Assembly: GCA_017463125.1 (NCBI GenBank)
Contig: JAFTPV010000017.1
Coordinates: forward strand, 83,204-147,203
Direction: 5' to 3'
DNA length: 64,000 nucleotides
Source: Clostridia bacterium
GTDB taxonomy: Bacteria > Bacillota > Clostridia > Oscillospirales > CAG-272
The position numbers and the translations under genes were made by a program. Under the pieces are notes generated by a model. The model made no database searches. It was not told where the DNA came from and saw only the letters and a list, made by a program, of their open reading frames with translations. How positions within the stretch are numbered: position 1 is the stretch's first letter; the number at the start of each line of letters is the position of its first letter. Positions 1-8,188 of the stretch are shown here, piece by piece.

Positions 1-854
1 AGATTTATGCTTATCATAGCCACCATATAGAGAAGCGGCTTGATTCCGGCAGCTGCGGCATCGCCTATCGCGCCTGAAATCCCGACAGGACCCGACACCG
101 CCTCGAGCGTGTATCTGCCTGTAATGAGATCAAAGAGCGATTCCCAGCACATTCTCATCATAAGAACAGATTTTCGCACCGACCACTCAAGAACCTCAAA
201 AATACTTTTTTCATTTTTTCCGAGCACTCTGAAATCCATCATACCGAAGGTCTGCCCCGACTGACTGTCCGTCGGGAAGACTACGTCATGAAGAACTATC
301 GTCTGCCCGTCACGGATAACCGTAAGGTCAAGCGGCTCATAGCCGCGACGCATTATTTCATACGAAAGCTCGTCGGCAATACCGACGCTGACACCGTCAA
401 CGTGAGTTATTCTATCCCCTGCCATAAGCCCCGAATCCTGTGAGGACACCGTATAGTCGGTTTCGGGGAAATCGTAGACTAGCGTTCCGCCTATACTCGT
501 AACCGAGGTGTATATCACCATAGCCAAAAAGCCTGCTATGATATTAACGGACGCTCCCGCTACGGTTATAATAAATCTCTGCCACGCGGGCTTTTTGTCA
601 AACGAGTTTGGGTCATCGCATTCCTCGTTCTCACCCGCCATTGCGACGTAGCCGCCGAAGGGGATAAGAGCCAAAGAATAGCGTATACCCGTTTTTTGCG
701 AAACCTTACTCAAAAGTCTTGGGCCCATGCCGATAGAAAACTCCTCAATCGTGACACCGAAAAGTCTTGCAAAAAGAAAATGTCCAAGCTCGTGAATGAA
801 AATCAAAAGGCCAAAGACTAAAACCGCTATAAGAATTGTGCCGAGAGTACCCAA
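1..854 (-). CDS. rseP: RseP/RasP-type site-2 zinc metalloprotease (3' end beyond window)
   Basis: This is a membrane-embedded M50 intramembrane protease, the family that cleaves anti-sigma factors and signal-peptide remnants inside the bilayer. The first membrane segment carries the zinc motif HELGHF near residue 21, followed by the FGGYVAM loop and a PDZ-like stretch (GLMAGDRITHVDGVSV). The C-terminal membrane segments, with the second metal-ligand motif, lie beyond the left edge. I place the start at a TTG at 852-854 because AAGGAG lies 8 nt upstream, overlapping the end of dxr; no ATG precedes the zinc motif. The short gap to dxr implies one transcript. The family call is secure; the substrate is unknown. 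Confidence 0.93.
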   Translation of the reverse strand, partial: MGTLGTILIAVLVFGLLIFIHELGHFLFARLFGVTIEEFSIGMGPRLLSKVSQKTGIRYSLALIPFGGYVAMAGENEECDDPNSFDKKPAWQRFIITVAGASVNIIAGFLAMVIYTSVTSIGGTLVYDFPETDYTVSSQDSGLMAGDRITHVDGVSVGIADELSYEIMRRGYEPLDLTVIRDGQTIVLHDVVFPTDSQSGQTFGMMDFRVLGKNEKSIFEVLEWSVRKSVLMMRMCWESLFDLITGRYTLEAVSGPVGISGAIGDAAAAGIKPLLYMVAMISIN

Positions 855-859
855 CGCTT

Positions 860-2008
860 TTACTCCTTGATATAAGTTTTTGCTATTTTGCGCGCTTCGC
901 CCGCAAGCTCAAGAATATCATCAAGCTCTCGTACATTATTACCGTATGAGAGCCTATCATACACGCGGAGAACGACCTCCGAAATATCGTAAAACGAAAG
1001 TCTGCCTTCAAGAAAGGCGAAAACAGCCTCCTCGTCAGCCGCATTCAGAACCGCACCCATAGCTCCTCCCTCCGACGCAGTGCGCCTCGCAAGCGAAAGA
1101 AGCGGAAAGGCCTCGGTATCGGGAGCTGCAAAGCTCATTTTACCAAGTGAGATTAGGTCAAGAGGCTCCCCCTCCCTCGCAAATCTCTCGGGATAATCAA
1201 CGGCATACTGAACGCACATACGCATATCCGGGGGTGAAAATTCACCAATAATAGCATTATCAACATATTCGACTGCGGAGTGAAGTATGCTTTCGCGGTG
1301 AATGACCACATCTATTTTTTCGACCGGTACGTCAAAAAGATGCACTGCCTCTATTACCTCAAAGCCCTTATTCATAAGGGTTGCGCTGTCAACGGTAATT
1401 TTCTTACCCATTTTCCACGTGGGGTGTGCAAGAGTGTCAGCAAGGGTAAGGCCACGCTGCTCCTGACGGCTCTTACCGTAAAACGGTCCGCCCGAGGCGG
1501 TAAGAATTACGCGGCGGATCCTGTCGCGCCTCTCGCCTACGAGCGACTGGAATATTGCCGAATGCTCACTGTCAACAGGAAGGATCTCGCAACCTTTCTC
1601 CTTTGCGCGATCCATAACGATATCACCCGCTATAACGAGCGACTCCTTATTTGCAAGAGCGAGCCTTTTACCTGCGTCTATTACGGCAAGAGTCGGCATA
1701 AGGCCTGCCTCACCGAGAATAGAGTTCACGACCGTGTCTGAATCTGAACCGTATATTCCGCTGATAATTCCTTCCTTACCTGACAGAACTTTTATCGGAG
1801 TGTCGGCAAGCAAAGCTTTCAGCTCGAGTGCCATTTTTTCATCAGCAAGCGCCACCTCGCGAGGCATAAATTTACGCGCCAAAGACTCAAGGCCGGAGGA
1901 GTCCTTATTCGCGCTTAAAAAATCGACCTTATATCCTCTGGCAGCAGCAACGTCCAGAGCCTGAAGCCCGACCGAGCCTGTTGCCCCTAGAACTGCTATT
2001 TTTTTCAT
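860..2008 (-). CDS. dxr: 1-deoxy-D-xylulose 5-phosphate reductoisomerase
   Basis: Dxr catalyses the second step of the MEP isoprenoid pathway, converting DXP to 2-C-methylerythritol 4-phosphate with NADPH. The 382-aa protein starts with the NADPH-binding motif LGATGSVG. It contains the metal and substrate motif LPVDSEHSA near residue 142 and the segment GGPFYG followed by HPTWKMG near residue 195. Length is normal for the family. The ATG follows AAAGGAG with good spacing. It lies between cdsA and rseP, the usual Bacillota order. A terminator-like hairpin just upstream (2068-2094) may partly separate dxr-rseP from the genes before it. Confidence 0.98.
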   Translation of the reverse strand: MKKIAVLGATGSVGLQALDVAAARGYKVDFLSANKDSSGLESLARKFMPREVALADEKMALELKALLADTPIKVLSGKEGIISGIYGSDSDTVVNSILGEAGLMPTLAVIDAGKRLALANKESLVIAGDIVMDRAKEKGCEILPVDSEHSAIFQSLVGERRDRIRRVILTASGGPFYGKSRQEQRGLTLADTLAHPTWKMGKKITVDSATLMNKGFEVIEAVHLFDVPVEKIDVVIHRESILHSAVEYVDNAIIGEFSPPDMRMCVQYAVDYPERFAREGEPLDLISLGKMSFAAPDTEAFPLLSLARRTASEGGAMGAVLNAADEEAVFAFLEGRLSFYDISEVVLRVYDRLSYGNNVRELDDILELAGEARKIAKTYIKE

Positions 2009-2067
2009 TTTAAGACACTCTCCTTTCCGAAGCGATATTAATTGTCAGGTGCTTTTAGGTTTCAAAA

Positions 2068-2094
2068 ACCGCCATACTGATTGGTGATGGCGGT
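2068..2094 (-). terminator. Intrinsic terminator-like hairpin between cdsA and dxr
   Basis: ACCGCCAT (2068-2075) and ATGGCGGT (2087-2094) form an 8-bp perfect stem with an 11-nt loop. On the minus strand it is followed by a short T run (TTTTTG). It sits 10 nt after the cdsA stop codon and before dxr, so it could end or attenuate the upstream transcript. Confidence 0.7.
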
Positions 2095-2104
2095 CAGTAA
2101 TTTT

Positions 2105-2947
2105 TTATTTGAACGGTGAACAAATAAGACAAAGCATTATCAGCGGAGTTGAAACCGCGAGAATAGAGTCAAATCTATCCATAATTCCGCCGTGTCCCGG
2201 AAGAATGTTACCGTAATCCTTGATTCCGTGCTCGCGCTTAATAAGAGATGCTATAAGGTCACCTATCTGCGCGACGACGGAAAGTATAATTCCGGAAACC
2301 GTAAGTATAAAGTAGTTTGCCTCAACGTCGGTGAGGTTCTCAATGAATATACCGTATATTATAAACACGAGAGTTGAGAGAAAAATTCCGCCGATTGCGC
2401 CCTCGACAGTCTTCTTCGGGCTGATCTCGGGTATGAGCTTATGCTTTCCGAACAGCGTTCCCGCAACGTAAGCTCCGGAATCGGTGCCCCACGCGGCAGC
2501 GAACACAAGGAAGAAGCAGAGGTCGCCGTATCTTATATACCGAAGCAGGCAAAGCGCCGTAAATGATATAACGACGTAGGTTACCACGAGATAAACCTCA
2601 GCGACCAAAGAAAGCTTAAGCTTCCCCTTTGAGAAAACAGCCAAAGCCATAATATAAAGCATATAGGCAAACGTTACGGCAACTGCAACAAGCATATAGT
2701 TTCTTTGGATTTCGGGATTCTGGTCAAGAAAAATATCGTGAGTGAAGAACGGGAGAGCAAGTGCCATTAAATATGCAGGCAAGGAGATCTTCCATTCCTT
2801 ATGAACCCCCATAGCGCGAAGAAGCTCAAACACTGCTGCCAGCGAAAACAGAGCCAGCGCAAACGGATATATCAAATACTCTGAAAGCAGAAGTATTGGC
2901 ACCATTACTGCAAGAATGACGCAAGACGTTATTGTTCTGATCTTCAT
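2105..2947 (-). CDS. cdsA: Phosphatidate cytidylyltransferase (CDP-diglyceride synthase)
   Basis: CdsA makes CDP-diacylglycerol from phosphatidic acid and CTP at the membrane, the branch point for bacterial phospholipids. The protein of about 280 aa has roughly eight hydrophobic segments. It ends with the CdsA signature region: SDSGAYVAG, then GKHKL, then SPKKTVEGAIGG. The open frame runs further upstream into uppS. I choose the ATG at 2945-2947 (protein MKIRTITSC) because AGAAGG lies just upstream and a hydrophobic segment follows at once. Another ATG at 2983 overlaps the uppS end. Function is secure; the exact start is likely but not certain. Confidence 0.95.
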   Translation of the reverse strand: MKIRTITSCVILAVMVPILLLSEYLIYPFALALFSLAAVFELLRAMGVHKEWKISLPAYLMALALPFFTHDIFLDQNPEIQRNYMLVAVAVTFAYMLYIMALAVFSKGKLKLSLVAEVYLVVTYVVISFTALCLLRYIRYGDLCFFLVFAAAWGTDSGAYVAGTLFGKHKLIPEISPKKTVEGAIGGIFLSTLVFIIYGIFIENLTDVEANYFILTVSGIILSVVAQIGDLIASLIKREHGIKDYGNILPGHGGIMDRFDSILAVSTPLIMLCLICSPFK

Positions 2948-2975
2948 TATAATAACCTTCTTTGATTTTTGCGCA

Positions 2976-3713
2976 TTACGCATTTTTATCCTCGGGAGCA
3001 AGACCGCCGAAGCGCCTCGTTCTCGAATAGAATTCACTGATGCATTTGTCAATATCATCATTAGAGAAATCGGGCCAAAGAGTGTCAAGTATTATAAACT
3101 CGGAATAAGCGCTCTGCCACAGAAGAAAATTGGAAATACGAAAATCTCCGCCCGTTCTGATAATAAGATCGGGGTCAGGTGAATGTGAGGTATACATATA
3201 TTTTGCGAGTACGTCCTCGGTAATAGAGGTGTGACCGTCGGCAAATGCCGCATTTGCCGCATGAACTATCTCGTCCCTACCGCCGTAATTCAACGCCACG
3301 TTGCATACGAAGGTCCTGTCTTGCGCCATCTCCTCAATCTCAATACATTTTTCACGAAGCTTTTTGGAAAGGATAGACTTATCGCCGAGAAATTTCATAG
3401 AAAAATCGGGGTCGCTCTTTATCTTCTTAACGACAACGCTGTCAAGATACTTATAGATAAGCTCCATAAGCATATCCACCTCACGCTTCGGTCTTTTCCA
3501 ATTCTCAGTAGAGAAGGCGTAAAGAGTAACGTGATGAACTCCGATGGCGCGAAAATGCTCAAGAATTCCTTCAATTATCTTTGCACCGGCAACGTGTCCG
3601 GCAGTTCTGTCAAGACCGCGACGGGTTGCCCACCTACCGTTGCCGTCCATTATTATGGCAACGGAGTCAAGCCTCTCGTCCGTCATAAGCGTATCACCTA
3701 TCAAATTTGCCAA
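2976..3713 (-). CDS. uppS: Isoprenyl transferase / undecaprenyl diphosphate synthase
   Basis: UppS condenses isopentenyl diphosphate onto farnesyl diphosphate to give the C55 lipid carrier for peptidoglycan and wall polymers. The catalytic motif AIIMDGNGRWA lies near residue 20, and the C-terminal signature ends with PDLIIRTGGDFRISNFLLWQ. Length (about 236-245 aa) is normal. The longest frame begins at TTG 3713, with GAGGA upstream. An ATG at 3684-3686 (protein MTDERLD) with GGTGA upstream is an equally good start. It sits 23 bp after frr and leads into cdsA, so it is probably co-transcribed with both. Confidence 0.97.
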   Translation of the reverse strand: MANLIGDTLMTDERLDSVAIIMDGNGRWATRRGLDRTAGHVAGAKIIEGILEHFRAIGVHHVTLYAFSTENWKRPKREVDMLMELIYKYLDSVVVKKIKSDPDFSMKFLGDKSILSKKLREKCIEIEEMAQDRTFVCNVALNYGGRDEIVHAANAAFADGHTSITEDVLAKYMYTSHSPDPDLIIRTGGDFRISNFLLWQSAYSEFIILDTLWPDFSNDDIDKCISEFYSRTRRFGGLAPEDKNA

Positions 3714-3736
3714 AAGATTTTCCTCTTTCGCGAGAA

Positions 3737-4291
3737 TTATATCTCCATTATTTCCTTTGTCTTTGCTGCTGTGAGAGTATCTATTTCCTTAATGTACTTG
3801 TCGGTAAGGTCCTGAACGAGCTTATCCGACTGCTTTGCCTCATCCTCGGTCATAACCGAATTTTTCTTGTCAGCCTTTACCTTATCGTTAGCGTCGCGGC
3901 GAATGTTACGTATAGCAACCTTCGCGTCCTCGCCAAGCCTTGCAATCTGCTTTGACAGCTCCTTTCTTCTCTCCTCTGTTGTGGGAGGGAAGTTAAGACG
4001 GATAGACGTACCGTCGCTCTGGGGATTTATACCAAGGTCGGAGGTAAGGATAGCCTTCTCGATTCCCTTGATTGCAGACTTATCCCACGCGGTAATAAGG
4101 ATAGTACGCGCGTCTGTAACCTTTATCTCCGCGATGGCGGAGATGGCTGTAGGTGAGCCGTAATAATCAACGTTTATTTTCTTAAGAACATCGGGATTTG
4201 CTCTTCCCGCTCTGATAGTTGAAAGATTCTCCGAATACGACGATATCGTCTTTTTCATTCTTGCTTCATAATCTTTGGTATCGAGTTTCAT
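3737..4291 (-). CDS. frr: Ribosome recycling factor
   Basis: RRF, with EF-G, splits post-termination ribosomes. At 184 aa the length is typical. Recognisable segments are the N-terminal region with LSTIRAGRANP and the later IRLNFPPTTEERRKEL and RNIRRDAND, which form the three-helix bundle. The ATG follows AAGGAAC with short spacing. It lies 39 bp downstream of pyrH and 23 bp before uppS, the canonical order in Bacillota. Confidence 0.98.
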   Translation of the reverse strand: MKLDTKDYEARMKKTISSYSENLSTIRAGRANPDVLKKINVDYYGSPTAISAIAEIKVTDARTILITAWDKSAIKGIEKAILTSDLGINPQSDGTSIRLNFPPTTEERRKELSKQIARLGEDAKVAIRNIRRDANDKVKADKKNSVMTEDEAKQSDKLVQDLTDKYIKEIDTLTAAKTKEIMEI

Positions 4292-4330
4292 ATATTTGTT
4301 CCTTCCGTTTTTTTATATTTTTAGTAATAA

Positions 4331-5029
4331 TCAATCAGCGCTGATAACTGTTCCGACAGACTCACCGCGAAGAGCCTTAACGATATCGTCGGGCTCGGTG
4401 AAGCCGAAAACGTGTATCGGCATACCGTTTGACATACAAAATGCGGTTGCGGTAGAGTCGATAGCCTTAAGGTTCATAGCAAGAACCTCGGAGGCGCGAA
4501 CATTTATAAGCTTTTTGGCATCGGGATTTTTTCTCGGGTCATCGGTATATATATAATCAATATTTTTCGCCATAAACATAGCGTCAGCACCTATTTCTGC
4601 CGCTCTGACAGCGCCTGCTGTATCCGTTGAAAGAAACGGAATTCCGAGTCCTGCACCGAACACAACGACCTTGCCTGAATCAAGTGCCTCCTTTGCCTTA
4701 TCGGAGGTATAGGCCTCGGCAAAGGGTGACATAGGTACGGCGCTCATAACAGAGGCGCCTACCCCCTGACGCTCAAGCGCGTCCTTTAAGCAAATGGCGT
4801 TTATAACGGTAGCAAGCATACCCATACGGTCAGCAGCCGTGCGGTCCATATCACCGCTCTGTCTGCCGCGCCAGATGTTTCCTGCACCGACGACTATCGC
4901 AAGCTGGATACCGCCCTCAACGCATTTTTTAAGCGCTGCAGCAACCCTGTCAACAAAATCTATATCATATATTTCTCCCGAGCCATTGGCAAGAGCCTCA
5001 CCCGAAAGCTTCAAAAGCACACGTTTCAT
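4331..5029 (-). CDS. pyrH: UMP kinase
   Basis: PyrH phosphorylates UMP to UDP as a hexamer of the amino-acid-kinase fold. The 232-aa protein begins MKRVLLKLSGEAL, the nucleotide-binding lysine motif. It carries the glycine-rich VVGAGNIWRG near residue 47, the DRMGMLATVINA segment and the TDTAGAVRAAEIGAD region. In most Bacillota pyrH follows rpsB and tsf; here the upstream neighbours are the two transketolase genes, 27 bp away, so the operon has been rearranged. The ATG has a weak site (GATAGGTG) just upstream. Confidence 0.98.
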   Translation of the reverse strand: MKRVLLKLSGEALANGSGEIYDIDFVDRVAAALKKCVEGGIQLAIVVGAGNIWRGRQSGDMDRTAADRMGMLATVINAICLKDALERQGVGASVMSAVPMSPFAEAYTSDKAKEALDSGKVVVFGAGLGIPFLSTDTAGAVRAAEIGADAMFMAKNIDYIYTDDPRKNPDAKKLINVRASEVLAMNLKAIDSTATAFCMSNGMPIHVFGFTEPDDIVKALRGESVGTVISAD

Positions 5030-5056
5030 AACACCTATCAGCTCCCCGTCTTAAAA

Positions 5057-6007
5057 TTACTTTCCTGCCTTGAGCTTTATAGCCTTACGGGCATTTTCCG
5101 CAATATTTGCAGAAGTCAGACCGTACATTTCAAGAAGCTCGGGAACCTTACCGCTTCTTCCATAAGTATCCTGAACTCCTACACGAAGAACCGGAACGGG
5201 ACAGCTCTCTGCGAGAGCCTCGCAAACAGCAGCTCCAAGACCGCCGATTACGCTGTGCTCCTCTGCGGTAACGATAGCACCGCTCTTCTTTGCCGCAGCC
5301 GTTATAAGCTCGGTGTCAAGAGGCTTTATTGTATGTATATTAATAACACCTGCCGATATTCCCTCGGCTGCAAGCATATCAGCAGCCTCAAGCGCGAGGT
5401 GAACCATATATCCGTTTGCAACTATAGTAACGTCCGTGCCATCACGATAGGTAACTCCCTTACCAAGCTCGAACTTGTAGTCTGCCATCTCTGCGGTGAG
5501 GTCCGGAACTGCAAATCTGCCAAAACGAAGGTAGCAGGGGCCGTCGTGATTAAGAGCCGCCTCAACTGCTGCATACGCCTCCGTTGCGTCCGCAGGAGAA
5601 ATAACAGTCATACCGGGGATAGTACGCATAAGAGCGAGATCCTCGCTGCACTGGTGAGTTGCGCCGTCCTCACCGACGGTAATGGACGCGTGAGTACCTA
5701 CGATATTAACGTTAAGGTGGGGATATCCGATAGAGTTTCTTATCTGCTCATAGGCTCTGCCTGCCGCAAACATTGCAAACGAGGTTGCGAACACCTTTTG
5801 TCCCGTTGTGGCAATACCTGCCGCAACGCTCACCATATTACCCTCTGCGATACCGCAGTCGAAAAATCTCTCGGGGAACTTTTTCTTAAAAACGCCGGTC
5901 TTGGTCGCAGCTGCAAGGTCTGCGTCAAGAACTACGAAATCGTACTTTTCACCCAAGGTCGCAAGAGCTGCGCCATAGGCTTCTCTGGTTGCTTTTTTAT
6001 CTGCCAT
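5057..6007 (-). CDS. Transketolase, C-terminal subunit (split type)
   Basis: This 316-aa protein has the pyrimidine-binding and C-terminal domains of transketolase, as in the two-subunit clostridial and archaeal enzymes. Visible features are the DCGIAEGNMVSVAAG segment with the thiamine-contacting glutamate, the ITVGEDGATHQCSEDLAL segment, and a C-terminal domain beginning near residue 190. The partner gene ends 13 bp upstream and supplies the thiamine-diphosphate domain. Together they move two-carbon units in the non-oxidative pentose phosphate pathway. DXP synthase is a related family, but the split layout and length favour transketolase. Confidence 0.93.
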   Translation of the reverse strand: MADKKATREAYGAALATLGEKYDFVVLDADLAAATKTGVFKKKFPERFFDCGIAEGNMVSVAAGIATTGQKVFATSFAMFAAGRAYEQIRNSIGYPHLNVNIVGTHASITVGEDGATHQCSEDLALMRTIPGMTVISPADATEAYAAVEAALNHDGPCYLRFGRFAVPDLTAEMADYKFELGKGVTYRDGTDVTIVANGYMVHLALEAADMLAAEGISAGVINIHTIKPLDTELITAAAKKSGAIVTAEEHSVIGGLGAAVCEALAESCPVPVLRVGVQDTYGRSGKVPELLEMYGLTSANIAENARKAIKLKAGK

Positions 6008-6020
6008 TGTTAATTCCTCC

Positions 6021-6860
6021 TCAATTCAAGCCTTCCGCAATTTTCTCAAGGTCTGCGATAGCTACCTTATAAAGATCCTCTTTAGGAGCCTGACCGTGCC
6101 ACTCGCAAGCGTTCTCCATATAGGAAACGCCCTTGCCCTTAACGGACTTGGCAATAATCACGGTGGGCTTGCCCTTTACCGTCTTGGCCTCGGCAAACGC
6201 CGCCTCTATATCGGAGAAATCGTGAGCATTTATTGAAATAACATGCCAGCCGAATGCGCGGAACTTCTCATCGTGAGGAGTGGGGTTCATTACCTCGGTG
6301 ATAGGACCGTCTATCTGAAGGCCGTTCCAGTCAAGAACTGCAACGAGGTTGTCAAGCTTATAATGAGCGGCAAACATTGCTGCCTCCCATACCTGTCCCT
6401 CCTCGCTCTCACCGTCACCGAGAACCGTGTAAACGCGGTAATCCTGCTTATTAACCTTGCCCGAAAGAGCCATACCGCAAGCAGCAGAGAAGCCGAGTCC
6501 GAGCGAGCCTGTGGTCATATCAACGCCGGGTGTACCCTTCATATCCGGGTGACCTTGGAGATAAGAGGTGGTCTTTCTTAAGGTCTTAAGATCCTCCTTA
6601 GGAAAATATCCACGCTCCGCAAGAGTTGCGTAAAGTACAGGAGCCGTGTGTCCCTTCGAGAGCACGAAGCGATCGCGTCCCTCCGCCTTCGGATTTTTAG
6701 GATCAATGTTCATCTCCTCGAAATAGAGGTAGGTCATAACGTCAGCCATAGAGAGCGATCCACCGGGATGTCCGCAGCCTGCGTTATATACTCCCTCGAT
6801 AACGCCGATACGGATATCGTTGGCAATCTTTGAGAGCTTAAGTTCTTTTGATTTATCCAT
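6021..6860 (-). CDS. Transketolase, N-terminal (thiamine diphosphate) subunit
   Basis: This is the thiamine-diphosphate-binding half of a split transketolase, 279 aa. It shows GCGHPGGSLSMADV near residue 28, SKGHTAPVLYA near residue 69, the GSLGLGFS segment, and the thiamine motif GDGESEEGQVWEAAMFAAHY beginning near residue 147. The next gene supplies the other half. The ATG has GGAG 6 nt upstream. A promoter at 6958-6986 probably drives this gene and the following pyrH block. The leader of about 90 nt contains two short hairpins (a GCTCA/TGAGC stem and a GCCGC/GCGGC stem) of unknown role. Confidence 0.94.
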   Translation of the reverse strand: MDKSKELKLSKIANDIRIGVIEGVYNAGCGHPGGSLSMADVMTYLYFEEMNIDPKNPKAEGRDRFVLSKGHTAPVLYATLAERGYFPKEDLKTLRKTTSYLQGHPDMKGTPGVDMTTGSLGLGFSAACGMALSGKVNKQDYRVYTVLGDGESEEGQVWEAAMFAAHYKLDNLVAVLDWNGLQIDGPITEVMNPTPHDEKFRAFGWHVISINAHDFSDIEAAFAEAKTVKGKPTVIIAKSVKGKGVSYMENACEWHGQAPKEDLYKVAIADLEKIAEGLN

Positions 6861-6957
6861 TTTTACTCCAATCCGCCGCGTTTTGCGGCATTATGTAATC
6901 TTGTTATTGACAAAGAATAAGGCTCAAAAAATGAGCATTCCTTCCATTGCTTCTATT

Positions 6958-6986
6958 ATTTTACTACATTATTTGTTAAAAGTCAA
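6958..6986 (-). promoter_or_regulatory. Sigma-A promoter for the transketolase-pyrH block
   Basis: On the minus strand, TTGACT (6981-6986) and TAAAAT (6958-6963) are separated by 17 bp. The predicted start near 6951 gives a leader of about 90 nt before the ATG at 6860. Confidence 0.7.
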
Positions 6987-7023
6987 TATATAATATATAA
7001 AATTAATGCAAAAGGCGAAAAAG

Positions 7024-7055
7024 AAAAGGATGTCAAGTGAAATCAACATCCTTTT
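7024..7055 (-). terminator. Intrinsic terminator of the 7068-7754 gene
   Basis: AAAAGGATGT (7024-7033) and ACATCCTTTT (7046-7055) form a 10-bp perfect stem with a 12-nt loop. On the minus strand the stem ends in a T-rich run, 13 nt after the stop codon. Confidence 0.85.
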
Positions 7056-7067
7056 AATATGTAAAAA

Positions 7068-7754
7068 TTAAAATCTGCGCCTTGTCTTTATCTGAATGAA
7101 GGAGCCGAGCGCCGTTATCGCAACGGCAATAGCGATATTCGCCGGTGCGGGAAGAGCTACGAGGTAGCCAACTGCCATAACGGCAAGTCCGCCACCTATG
7201 GCAGAGGTGAGGACCATCTCCGAATACTTACGGAATATGACAGTCACCGCAACGATGCCGAGTGCAACACCTCCAGAAATCATCATAGTCATAGGAACGT
7301 CGCCAAGGCTTATCGCAAGAATATGATATACGGTAATGTATACCGAATAACCGATGCCTACGGAATAAACTATGTAATAAATCGGCAAACAAAGAATCAA
7401 GAAAATGACCGCAAGAGCAATGCCTATTATCATCGGGTCAATCGTGAAGCCGTTAATGATACCCGAGAGAAATGCATTAAATCTCGGAGCAACGAAGGCC
7501 GCACCTCCCGCGTATCCAAAAACAACTGCACCTACGGCAATCGGTACTCCGATAAGCCTTCTGCCGAGAGTTGCAAAGAATACTGCAAGAGCGAAGAATA
7601 TTGCCGCAATAATAACCGGAGAAGCGTTAACGAAGAAGCTCCAGACGTATTGCATTATATTTTCCAGATTTGGATGAGTGAAGAGCTTGACCAAAAGCTC
7701 ATATATATCTGCGAAATTAAATTGCGCAGTTATCAATTCTTGAAATTCAGGCAT
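7068..7754 (-). CDS. Multi-pass membrane protein of unknown function
   Basis: I do not recognise this gene with certainty. The 228-aa product has a short N-terminal amphipathic region and then about seven hydrophobic segments from residue 40 to the end, closing with a basic tail (KTRRRF). A glycine-rich segment after an RR pair (RRLIGVPIAVGAVVFGYAGG) resembles the bacterial TMEM198/TM7SF3-like (DUF4203) pattern, but I cannot confirm this. The ATG at 7752-7754 has AAGAGG 6 nt upstream and is preferred over a TTG one codon earlier. It has its own promoter and terminator, so it is a single-gene unit, divergent from the CorC-type gene. Confidence 0.7.
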   Translation of the reverse strand: MPEFQELITAQFNFADIYELLVKLFTHPNLENIMQYVWSFFVNASPVIIAAIFFALAVFFATLGRRLIGVPIAVGAVVFGYAGGAAFVAPRFNAFLSGIINGFTIDPMIIGIALAVIFLILCLPIYYIVYSVGIGYSVYITVYHILAISLGDVPMTMMISGGVALGIVAVTVIFRKYSEMVLTSAIGGGLAVMAVGYLVALPAPANIAIAVAITALGSFIQIKTRRRF

Positions 7755-7794
7755 CAATAACCTCTTTTCCGGCGCATAGCACTAGTTTTTTTAT

Positions 7795-7823
7795 ATTATA
7801 ACACGGGTAAGGTAAAAAGTCAA
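7795..7823 (-). promoter_or_regulatory. Sigma-A promoter for the 7068-7754 membrane protein
   Basis: On the minus strand, TTGACT (7818-7823) and TATAAT (7795-7800) are separated by 17 bp. The predicted start is about 35 nt upstream of the ATG. Confidence 0.8.
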
Positions 7824-7907
7824 GCACATTTTGCATTTTTCTTTCTTATTATACAATATATGTACACAAAGCAATTGTTTTTAGCGGCATTTTTTCAAAA
7901 AAGGGGG

Positions 7908-7936
7908 TTGACATTTGCTACAAAGTGTGTTACAAT
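7908..7936 (+). promoter_or_regulatory. Strong sigma-A promoter for the CorC-type gene leader
   Basis: TTGACA (7908-7913) and TACAAT (7931-7936) are separated by exactly 17 bp. Transcription should start near 7943, giving a leader of about 245 nt before the transporter ORF. The interval 7758-8188 holds two divergent promoters, a short leader ORF and an attenuator-like terminator. Confidence 0.85.
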
Positions 7937-7988
7937 ATACGATACATAACGCTTTGATTTTCAAAGACGGACTTTTAACGGAGGAAAT

Positions 7989-8039
7989 ATGGACGACGGC
8001 GCGGACGCGGATAATTGTCCCACTTGTACGGAAATATGA
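7989..8039 (+). CDS. Candidate 16-codon acidic leader peptide upstream of the CorC-type transporter
   Basis: An ATG preceded by GGAGG at ideal spacing opens a 16-codon ORF translating to MDDGADADNCPTCTEI. Five of its first fourteen residues are acidic and it contains a CPTC pair. Its stop codon is 8 nt before the base of an intrinsic terminator (8048-8087), the geometry of a transcription attenuator. Acidic nascent chains are known to destabilise ribosomes when magnesium is low (the MgtL-type mechanism), and CorC/CNNM-type proteins handle magnesium or cobalt; the link made here is inference. The ribosome site and ORF are seen directly; translation and regulatory function are not shown. Confidence 0.55.
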   Translation: MDDGADADNCPTCTEI

Positions 8040-8047
8040 TATTTGAT

Positions 8048-8087
8048 AGGCTTAGCCGCACTTTAAGGTACGGTTATGCCTTTTTTT
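8048..8087 (+). terminator. Intrinsic terminator within the leader of the CorC-type gene (attenuator candidate)
   Basis: An imperfect hairpin with arms starting AGGC at 8048 and ending GCC at 8080 is followed by seven T (8081-8087). It lies between the promoter and the ORF at 8189, so it must be bypassed for expression. The 5' arm segment 8053-8059 can also pair, 6 of 7 positions, with 8007-8013 inside the leader ORF, which would form a competing antiterminator. Confidence 0.7.
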
Positions 8088-8188
8088 GCTTTTTTCAAAA
8101 AAGTCTTTCTCATAAAAATCCCGGCTTTATGTAACAAAAATCAATTCAAACACAAATTTGAAAGGTAGAGTTAAAAGAAAAACTTATC

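Noticed and set aside
5255-6013. 252-codon open frame opposite the transketolase subunit gene
   Set aside because: Cysteine/arginine-rich nonsense translation antisense to a well-conserved gene.
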